A DNA stretch of 64,000 nt from Planctomycetota bacterium (GTDB lineage: Bacteria > Planctomycetota > UBA1135): positions 620,001 through 684,000 of the forward strand of contig SHNF01000009.1 of NCBI GenBank assembly GCA_004295085.1, read 5' to 3'. Under the pieces are notes generated by a model. It made no database searches and was not told the origin of the DNA. It was given only the letters and a program-made list of their open reading frames with translations. Of this stretch, positions 17,131-26,500 are shown piece by piece; positions within the stretch are counted from its first letter, which is position 1; each line of letters begins with the position of its first letter. Position numbers and translations under genes: made by a program.

Positions 17131-20100
17131 TCAATCCACGTACAGGAACTCGTTGGAAGCGAACAGCGCCTGGCACAGGCGCTCCCAGGCCAGCAGCTCC
17201 GGCTCCTCTTCCGCGGCCAGGCGCTGCAGATAGCGCACGACGTCCGCGCGCTCCTCCGGCGCCGGCGGCCGGCCGTAGGCGCGCTGGAAGGCCATGTCCG
17301 CGCGCGCGGGATCGTCCGGCAGCGCCGCGTCGTTCAGGAGACCGTGGGCGAAGCGCCGGGCTTCGTGCACAACCAGCGGGCTGTTCAGCAGGAACAAGGC
17401 CTGGCTCGCCACCACGCTGGACGGGCGCTGCTCCATGGAAACGCTCGCGTCCGCATAATCGAAGATCGAGAACAGGTCGTACATGGCGTTGCGCACGACC
17501 GGCAGGTAGATGGCGCGGCGCCGGCTGGCGTACTGCGCCTGGTCCGCCGACTGGTCATTGGTGACATACCCGCGGTTGGCGGTGGGCAGGAGCGTTCCGC
17601 CCAGCGCCGGGTCGAGACCGCCGCTGACAGCCAGGATCGCGTCGCGCACGCACTCGGCGTCCAGGCGGCGGCGGTTCTGGCGCCACAGCAGCCGGTTCTC
17701 CGGGTCCCGCTCGGCTGCGGCCGGGTCGAAGGCGCTGCTCATCCGGTAGGCGCTGCTGAGCACGATCAGGCGGTGCAGCTCCTTGACCGACCAGCCGCGG
17801 CGCACGAACTCCGTGGCCAGCCAGTCCAGGAGCTCGGGATGCGTCGGAGCCTCGCCGCGCAGTCCCAGGTTCGAAGGCGTGCGCACCAGGCCGGATCCGA
17901 AGTGCCCCAGCCAGATGCGGTTCACCATCACCCGCGCGGTGAGCGGGTTGCGCGGGTCGGTCAGCCATTGCGCCAGCTGCAGGCGCCCGCTCTGGTCCGC
18001 GGGGGCCGCCATCCCGAGGTCCAGCAAGGCCGGGAAGCCGCGCGGCACCGCCTCCGCCGCCTTGTTCATGTGGCTGCCGCGGACATGGACCGGCAGGTTG
18101 ACGATCTCGCCCTCGGCGACGCACAGCACCGCCGGTGGCTCGGCCGGTCGCTCCCGCTCGCGCTCCGTCACGCGCTGGCGCGCCTGCGCCAGCGCGGCCT
18201 GGGTCGCGGGCGGAAACAAGCTCTCCTGCCGCTCCTGCGCCAGCGCGAAGGGGCCACTCGTCCCGTGCAGGATCTGCCACAGGGCTTCGAGCGGCTCGCT
18301 CTCGAATTTCTCCCGGCGCGCCGCCGCGGCCAGCTCCACGGCCGCAAACAGCGCCTGGTAGCGGCCCGCCAGCTCCGCAGCGGACTGCGGGGGCAGGCCG
18401 CCGATCAGCGCCGGGTCCTGTGGCTCCTCCCCGCGGCGGAAGGCGTTCCAGGGGGCGAACACCGGCTCGCCCGTGCGCTCGCCCTGCTCCAGGAAGGCGG
18501 CCCAACGCGCCACCAGCTCGGGCTCGAGCGGCACCTCCGCTTGCAGGTCTCCGGAAGCCTGGAGATGCGCCAAGGGAACACAGCTCAGCTGGTCCAGGTG
18601 AGGCACCGGGCCGTCGCGCTCCAGGCGCAGGACGTTGCTTCCGGCGCGCAGCTCGGCCACGGCCAGCGTGAGCCAGCGCTGTCCATCCGGGTAATAGCTG
18701 CCGGTCACTTCGCCCAGGGCCGCGCCCGCGGCCAGCACGCCGTTGACCAGCGCGCGCATCGGCCGCGACTCGGCCGCGGCGCAACGCACGTGCACGACAT
18801 ACGCGCCGGCCGCGGGCACCTCCACGTCGTACTCCGCGAACTGCCTCCCGTCGCTGCCCGTGCGGATGATGACGGTGTCCGCCGTTCCCCAGGTCTCGCG
18901 GTCCACGATCAGGTTGCCGCGCGCGCAGGACTCCGCCTCCAGGAAGATCACCTGGTCGCGCCGCGCGTCGCCGGCCAGCAGGTAGCGCGCGAGGTCGCGC
19001 TGCCAGCCTGCGTGCAGCGTGCGGCGCGCCTCGGACGCGAGCGCGTCGGCGCTGCCGCGCGCGTCTTCCAGCGCCTGGTTGGCCGCGGCGATGGCCGCGA
19101 GCTGCGCCTGCGTGGCCAGCGGCCGCTCGCGCCATGCGGACACGAAGTCCAGGTTGGACATGGCGGAGCTGCTGCGGAAGATTCCGGCCAGCGCGTAGTA
19201 GTCGCGCTGCGAGACCGGATCGAACTTGTGGTCGTGGCAGCGCGCGCAGGAGATGGTCAGGCCCAGGGCCGCCTTGCTGGTGACGTCGATCTGCTCGTCC
19301 ACGATGTCCATGGACAGCTTCTCCTTGTCCTGTTCCGCCAGCATCTTGGGTCCCAGCACGAGGAAGCCGGTGGCGGTCCACTGGTCGTACAGCCGGCGCT
19401 CATCGCCCGGATCCGGCAGCAGGTCGCCGGCCAGCTGCTCGGTCAGGAAGCGGTCGTAGGGTTTATCCTCGTTGAACGCCCGGATCACGTAGTCGCGGTA
19501 GCGCCAGGCGTTGGACATGGCCAGGTTCTCGTCCACGCCGTTGCTGTCCGCGTAGCGCGCGAGGTCCAGCCAGTGGCGGGCCCAGCGTTCGCCGTAGTGC
19601 GGCGAAGCCAGCAGCCGGTCCACGACCCTGGCGTACGCGTCCGGCGCTGCGTCCGCCAGGAACGCTTCCACATCCGCGGGAGCCGGCGGCAGCCCGGTCA
19701 GGTCGAAGCTGACGCGGCGCAGGAGACTGCGCTTGTCCGCGGGCGGGGCGGGACGCAACCCGGCCGCTTCCAGCCGGGCCAGCACGAAGGCGTCGATGTC
19801 GTTGCTGCACCAGGACGGATCGGCGACCGCCGGCGGCTCCGGCCGCTGCGGCGCGACGAAGGACCAGAAGCGCCGGGCCTCCTCCGCGGTCGGCTTCTGG
19901 TAGTCGTGCATCACCGCCGCGCCGCCGTCGCGGCGCTCGTCCACGCGCGGGTCCGGAGCCCCCATGCGCACCCACTCGACCAGGTCGGCGATGACGGTCT
20001 CGGGGAGCTTGCCGTCGGGCGGCATCTGCAGCTCCTCGTTGCCGTAGCGCACCGCCTCGATCAGGCGGCTCGCCTCGGGATTGCCGGGAACGATGGCCAG

Positions 20101-20325
20101 GCCGCTGTCGCCGCCCTTGCGCAGCCCCTCGCGCGTGTCGAGCAGCATGCCGCCCTTCGGCCGCTTCGCCTGGGCGCTGTGGCACTGGTAGCAGTTCTCC
20201 ACCAGCACCGGCCGCACCTTCTTCTCGAAGAACTCCAGACCCTCGGCGTCCGGCTCCTGGGCCGGGGCCCGCCAGACGGCGAGGACGGACGCGAGGACGC
20301 AAGGAAGAAGAAGGATGGGGGCCAC
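17131..20325 (-). CDS. Second secreted PSC1-DUF1549-DUF1553 protein
   Basis: This predicts 1,064 residues from a GTG start at 20325, chosen because it gives a clean signal peptide (MAPILLLPCVLASVLAVWRAPAQ); the nearby ATG at 20341 is in another frame. Domain order matches its neighbour: PSC1 with CYQCHSAQ and MPPDGKLPETVIADLVEWVRMG, DUF1549 with LTGLPPAPADVEAFL, YADSNG and [20 protein letters not shown], then a carbohydrate-binding-like middle (FLEAESCARGN, FAEYDVEVPAAGAYVVHVRCAA) and DUF1553 (VNRIWLGHFGSGLVRTPSNL, LSSAYRMSS, SQALFLLNSPLV). It lies 59 bp upstream of the first paralogue. The two are clearly diverged rather than a recent duplication. Its role is inferred as for its neighbour. 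Confidence 0.92.
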   Translation of the reverse strand: MAPILLLPCVLASVLAVWRAPAQEPDAEGLEFFEKKVRPVLVENCYQCHSAQAKRPKGGMLLDTREGLRKGGDSGLAIVPGNPEASRLIEAVRYGNEELQMPPDGKLPETVIADLVEWVRMGAPDPRVDERRDGGAAVMHDYQKPTAEEARRFWSFVAPQRPEPPAVADPSWCSNDIDAFVLARLEAAGLRPAPPADKRSLLRRVSFDLTGLPPAPADVEAFLADAAPDAYARVVDRLLASPHYGERWARHWLDLARYADSNGVDENLAMSNAWRYRDYVIRAFNEDKPYDRFLTEQLAGDLLPDPGDERRLYDQWTATGFLVLGPKMLAEQDKEKLSMDIVDEQIDVTSKAALGLTISCARCHDHKFDPVSQRDYYALAGIFRSSSAMSNLDFVSAWRERPLATQAQLAAIAAANQALEDARGSADALASEARRTLHAGWQRDLARYLLAGDARRDQVIFLEAESCARGNLIVDRETWGTADTVIIRTGSDGRQFAEYDVEVPAAGAYVVHVRCAAAESRPMRALVNGVLAAGAALGEVTGSYYPDGQRWLTLAVAELRAGSNVLRLERDGPVPHLDQLSCVPLAHLQASGDLQAEVPLEPELVARWAAFLEQGERTGEPVFAPWNAFRRGEEPQDPALIGGLPPQSAAELAGRYQALFAAVELAAAARREKFESEPLEALWQILHGTSGPFALAQERQESLFPPATQAALAQARQRVTERERERPAEPPAVLCVAEGEIVNLPVHVRGSHMNKAAEAVPRGFPALLDLGMAAPADQSGRLQLAQWLTDPRNPLTARVMVNRIWLGHFGSGLVRTPSNLGLRGEAPTHPELLDWLATEFVRRGWSVKELHRLIVLSSAYRMSSAFDPAAAERDPENRLLWRQNRRRLDAECVRDAILAVSGGLDPALGGTLLPTANRGYVTNDQSADQAQYASRRRAIYLPVVRNAMYDLFSIFDYADASVSMEQRPSSVVASQALFLLNSPLVVHEARRFAHGLLNDAALPDDPARADMAFQRAYGRPPAPEERADVVRYLQRLAAEEEPELLAWERLCQALFASNEFLYVD

Positions 20326-20501
20326 GGTCTGCGATCCGCATAACCTAGCGCGCCTGGCCCGGCGCTTCCGTTGCCGCCGGGTCCGGCGGGGCCATCCGCG
20401 CGGGAGCGGCGCGGTACCTTGATGCTGGATACCGGCCGCCGTTCCCGGAAGACGCGTTCCCTTGCCCGCGTCCAGCTCTATAGCGGCTGGTCCTCCTGGT
20501 C

Positions 20502-23500
20502 TTGAACGCGCTCGCCTTCCTGAGCCTGACTTTCCTGCCCGTCTGGGCTCCCGCCCAGGACGAGAGCGATGGACCGGAGCGCGATCCGGCGGCCGTCCTG
20601 GAACGCTACCGGCAGTACCTGGAGCGCAAGCCGTATGCCGACTTCGCCTTCGACAAGATGGTGGAGGCGGCGGTCCAGCAGAACCAGCTCCCGGCACTGG
20701 TCGCGCAGTACGAGGAACAGGTCAGGGAGGAGCCCGAGGGCCGGGCGGCGCGCGTGGTGCTGGGCCGGCTGTACACCAGGACAGATCTGCTGGACAAGGC
20801 CCTCGAGCAGTACCAGGCCGTGGCGGAGCCGGACGCGGAGCTGTACCTGCTGGTGGGCGAGTTGGCGCTGCGCCGCAGCGACTGGAAGGCCGCCGAGGAA
20901 GCCCTGGGGACGGCCGCCGGCTTGACCACGGACCAGCGGCTGCTCACGCAGATCCACGGCAAGCGCGGCGAGGCGCTGCTGGCCTCCGGGAACCGCGCCG
21001 GGGCGGTGGCGGCGTTCCGCGCGGTGGCCGAGCTTGATCCGCAGAACTTCCACGCGCGATTGGAGGTGGCGACGCAGCTGGCGCGCCACGGCCTGCAGGA
21101 GGAGGCACTGGCCGAGTTCGAGGCCGCCGAAGACCTGGCCGGGGACGACGCCGCGCGCCGTTGCCAGGTGCTTGCGGAGCGGGGCCGCCTGCACGAGCGC
21201 AAGCTCGAGAACGAGCAGGCGGTCGCGGTGTACCGGCAGGCCATCGGGCTGATGGCGCGCGGCAACTGGCTCAAGCGCGACCTGTATGAACAGGTGCTGA
21301 GCATCCACAAGCGCGGCGGCAGCCTGGAGCGGCTGGTGGAGGCATGCCAGGCCGACGTGGCGGCACAGCCGCAGGACCTGGATGCGCGCGAGTTCCTGGC
21401 GCGCGTGCTGCGCGAGGCCGGGCGGGGGCCGGAGGCGCGCGCGGTCCTGGATGCGGCGGTGCAGGACCATCCGGAGGACCTCAAGCTGTCGCAGGGCTAC
21501 ATCGCCCTGCTCACCGGGCTGAAGGACACGGAGGCGGTGATCGCCGAGTACCAGCGCATCCTGGCGCGCCGGCCCGGCGAGATGGAGCTGTACCTGGAGC
21601 TGGGCCAGGTGTTCGCCAGCGAGGGACGCTTCGAGCAGGCCAAGCTGCAATGGCAGCGCACGCTGGAGAAGAACCTCAACGACGTCAACCTGTGCCTGCG
21701 CCTGGCCGCGCTGTACGCCTACTACGGGCAGCCCGAGGAGGCGATCGGGCTGTACGAGAAGGCGATCGCGCTGGAGCCCAAGGTGGTGGATCACTACGCC
21801 GAGCTGGCGGCGTTCCTGGACGCGCAGGAGCGCGGCGCCGAGGTCGCGGCGCTGCTGGAGCGCGCGACCACCGCGGCGGCCGGGGAGGCCGCGGCGCTGG
21901 AGCAGGCTGCGAACCTGTGGCGCGAGCGCAAGGACCTGGCGCGGGCGCGGGTGGTGCTGGAGCAGGCGGTGGCGCTGCGCGGCGATGACGCGCGCCTGCT
22001 CGCGTCCCTCGCCGACCTGCAGGTGCAGCTGGGCGACGTGGAGCAGGGCGTCGCGACGCTGCACAGGGTGGTCAACCTGGCGCAGGAGGACGCCCTGCGC
22101 CGCAGCGCCGTGGACCGCGTGGTGCGCCTGTTCCGCACGCAGGGGCGTGTGCCCGAGCTGGTGGAGATCGAGACCCGCGCCGTCGCGGACGGGGCGCGTG
22201 AGGCCGCGCCCTTCCTGATCCTGGCGGAAGTGCACGCGCAGGAGCGCCAGCCCGACCTCGCCGTGGCCGTGCTGGAGGACTTCCTGGCCCGCGGCGGCGG
22301 CGTCCCGGAGGCGCGCGTGCGCCTGGCGCGCTTGTACGAGGAACAGGGCGACTACGACAAGGCGCTGGAAACCTATCAGGCGCTGGCCCGGGACGTGCCG
22401 CAGGACCGGCGCCGCTGGCTGAAGGAGATGGCGCGCATCCACCTGGCGCGCTACGACCAGCAGCAGGCTTTCGCCTGCTACCAGGAGATCCTGCGCGGCG
22501 CTCCTGACAACGCCGCGGCGTTCAAGGAGGTGGCCGACGCGTACCGGCGCCTGAACCTGCACGACCAGGCGGCCGAATGCCTGGAGCAGGCGGTGCGGCT
22601 CGAGCCGGAGGACGGCAAGTACCGCCTGCAGCTGGCACAGGCCTACCGCGGCATCGGCGAGTACGAGAAGGCGCTGGGACAGGTGCTCTCCGCCACGCGC
22701 GCCAAGGACGAGGACCTGCGCCAGGACGCGCGCTCCCAGTACTACCAGTTGCTCACCGACCTGGGGCGGGTGGAAAGCGAGGCTGAGAGCCTGCGGGCGC
22801 GCTGCGACGAGAACCCCTACGACGCGGAAGCACCGCTCCTGCTGGCGGACATCTACTCACGTGAGCTGGAGTACGAGCTGGCGCTGGAGCTCCTCGACCG
22901 GTTGCTCGCGTACCAGCCGAAGGAGCCGCGCCTGCTGGCCGAGCGCGCACGCATCCGCGGCCAGATGGACCGGCACGAGGAGGCGCTGGCCGACTACGAG
23001 ACCTTGTGGAAGCTGCCGGACAGCGATCCGGCGGAGCTGTCAGCCCGGATCCTGGAGACGGCCATCGCCGCCGGCGATCTGGACCGGGCCACGACCGCGG
23101 CGGAGGGCATCCGCGACGCGGCGCGCGTCGCGGGACTGTTCCGCAAGCACAAGCTGCTGGACCAGGCCGAGGCGGCGCTGCAGCGCGGCGCCGTCCTGGC
23201 GCCCAACGACGCGCGCCTCCACTTTCGCCTGGGCGAGCTGCAGCGCCAGATGGGCAAGAACGAGGACGCGGTGGCGAGCTACGAGCGCTGCCTGGCGCTG
23301 GGTGGCGACGACTGGCGCGCGATCGCCGCACTGGGCGAGCTCCAGCACGAGCTGGGCCGCAAGGAGGAAGTGCTGCGCCTGGGCGCGCGCCTGTTCTCGC
23401 TGGTCCGCCTGCCGCAGGCCGAGGAAGAGGAGGACGGGGAGGAAGAGGAAGCGGAGGAGGAGGTCTACTACGGCTACTCCGTGCGCTCGTTCTATTCCGC

Positions 23501-26500
23501 CGCATCCGCAGAGCAGCACTATTCCGAGGCCCTCAACCGCATCCAGCAGTACTACGTGGACAAAGGCCTGAAGGATGAGTTCGTCGCCGCGGCCACGGCC
23601 GAGCTGGAGCTGCAGCCCGCCAACGCCGTCCTGGTCCAGGGACTGCGCAACTTCCTGCAGTACGACAAGCAGGATCCGGACGGGGCATACGCCGTGGCCT
23701 TGCGCGCCCTGGAGGCCGCGCGCCGGTCCTCGCGCACGCCGGCGCGCTACACGCGCCGGAGCTGGCTGGACACGCTGGAGTCATGGACCTCCGTGTCGCT
23801 GACGGCCAACAACAAGATCGCCGCGGCGCGGCTGGAGGAGCTGCGGCCGCTGCCCGCGGACGCCTCGGAGTCCATGTTCCTGGAGCTGGCGACGGCGGAG
23901 CAGGCACTGCGGGACGAGGACAGCGCGCGCGCCACGCTGCGCGCCGGCCTGGAGGCCCACCCGCAGTCGGCGCGGCTCGAGGAGGGGCTGGGCTTCCTGC
24001 TGTTCCTGCGCGAGGACTACGCCGGCGCGGCCGAGCGCTACCAGCGGGTGGTGGCCCTGCTGGAGTCGGACCCGGAGTCGGCCGCGGAGCAGCGCCGGCG
24101 GCGGGAGCTCGCCTACCGCATGCAGCGCGACAGCCTGCTGCAGTCGTTCCCGTTCCAGGTGCGCCGGCGCGCCGGCGAGCAGGATCTGCAGCGCCTGTAC
24201 CAGCTCGGCGAGCGCGAAGCGCTGGGCGCCGGCTGGGGCCTGGGCCGCTGGCCGAACGTGGCCGGCGCCAAGGTGAGGCTGGCGGAATGCCGCCTGCGCC
24301 TCGGCCAGCGTGACGCGGCCGTGGCGCTGCTGCGCAGCCTGGAGCCCGAGGACCCCGAGACGCTGGCCGCCCTGGCGGCGCTGGGCGACGTTTATTTCCG
24401 CCTCGAGCTGTTCCCGGAGGCCGAAGCCGTGTACCGGCGGCTGCAGGCCGCGTTTCTGGAGTTGCAGCGCGATCCCCTGCTCAGCCTGGTCCCGGGCGTG
24501 ATCGGCCGCTCCGCCGGCCCCGCGCTGCTCAGGCTGGCGCGCATCGAGGAGCGCAACTCCAACCTGCTGGAGGCCTACGAGCTGTACCGCATGTACGGCG
24601 ACAGCGGCGCCGCCCGCCTGGTCCTGGCCGGCGGCGGCCTGTACGCCGCGGCCGAGGAGCGCTTCCGGGAGCGTTTCGCCGGCGCCGCCGCGGCGCTGGC
24701 GGCGGTCAACGATCCGTTCACGCGGGCCGAGTTCCGCAACAGCGGCGTGCTGCTGGCCGAGATCTACCAGGAGCAGAGGAAATGGGACTCCGTCCTGGCC
24801 CAGTACCAGGAGCTGGCGCGCGTTCTGCCGGACGACTTCGAGCTGCGCGGCGTGATCGCGCGCCTGCACGAGCGCGCCGGACGCCTGGACGAGGCCGTGG
24901 CGGAGCACTACGCCATCATCGCGCGCAAGCGCGAGCTGAACCGCGCGCGCTTGCCGGAGCCGGAGCCGCAGCCGTACCGGATCACGCCGGAGCCGCCGCC
25001 GGTCGCGTCCACCAACAACGACGATTACGCGTGGAGCAACCTGAGCAGCCGTCATTACTCCGCCGCCGGCGCCCGTGCCCTGCACAGCGTCAGCGACAAC
25101 TACGTCGCGATCCTGCGCCTGCTGCTGGACGGGAAGCGCACCTCGCAGGCGGCCGAAGTGCTGCGCACGCTGGTGCGCGAGGACGTGCAGACCTTCCGCT
25201 GGCTGTCCTGGTCTTTCGGCGAGATCCTGGACAGCTACCAGTTCGGCGCCGAAGGCCTGCCGGTGCTGCGCCTGCTGCACGGCTATGACCCGGACAGCGA
25301 GCAGATCACCGTGCAGTACGGCCGCGCCCTGCTGGCCAAGGGCCGGTTCGAGGAGGCCGAGCGCACGCTGACGCCGCTGGTCCACCGCGGCGCGCCGAAC
25401 GACTACTACCGCAGCCAGGCCGAGGAGCTGCTGCAGCGCCTGGACGCGGAGCTCGGCAAGACGCGCGACGAAGGCCTGGACGCGCTGGCGGCCCGCGTCG
25501 CGTCCGACCCCAAGAACGTCCGCAACCGCATGCGCCTGGCCCGGGCCCACTTCCGCGAGGCCGACTTCCGCGGCGCGCTGGAGCACGCGCTGGCGGCCGA
25601 GGCGCTGGCTCCGCACAAGGAGGACGTGGCCGCCCTGGTGGACCAGTGCCTGCGCGCGCTGGGTGACACCACCCTGCTGGAGGCGCGCCTGCGCCAGCGC
25701 CTGCCTTCCATCACCGACCCGCAGCAGAAGTTCGGCACGCAGGTGGAGCTGGCGGAGTTGTGCCTGCAGCGTGGCGACATGGACGGGGTCGCCGCCGCTT
25801 TCGCGGGCGCGTCCGAAGACGTGATCAGCGGCCGCTCCGACTTTGCGCAGGGCAAGTGGTACCTGCGTCACGGCCAGTACGCGCGGGCCCTGGAAGTCGT
25901 GCGCGCCGAAACCGAGCAGGCGCGCCGGGACCCGTGGTACCGCGAGCGCATGGAGTCACTGCTGGGACGCGTGTGCCTGATGCAGGGCGACGCGCGCACG
26001 CTCCTGGACCTGCTGTGGGCGCGGCTCGAGAAGGCGGCCAGCCTCGGCGAGAAGACCCAGGTGTTCCAGGACATGGCCTCGGCCCTGGCCGCGGTCCCGG
26101 ATCCCACGCGCTTCGAGGCGGCGGTGCTGGAGGCCGCGGACACGCATGGCGGTCTGCGCGGCGCGTTGTACCGCGCCGCGTACTTCCTGGCCGTCGGCGA
26201 CCTGGAGCGCGCGGAGGCGGACCTGGCCGGGGCGGCGCGCTCCGCGGAACGGCCGCTCTATCTCTATCCGCTGCTCGACTCGATCGCGCGCGTGCGCGGC
26301 GACCTGCCCCAGGCGCTGGCGTACCTGGAGGAGATGGCGGCCGTGAACCCCGGATCCACCAGCCAGACCGTGTCCCTGCCGGGTGGCGCCGTGTCGGAGC
26401 ACGACGCCGTCATCGCCGAGCGCGGCTCCCTGCTGCTGCAGCTCGGGCGCAAGGAAGAGGCGCTGGCCGCCTGGGACCAGCTCCTCGACGAGGGCAACCT

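Noticed and set aside
13727-20343. Long plus-strand open frames of about 1,170 and 1,000 codons opposite the DUF1549/DUF1553 genes
   Set aside because: The compositions are typical antisense shadows (Gln, Arg, Val and His repeats), and the minus-strand products have signal peptides, CxxCH sites and conserved domains.
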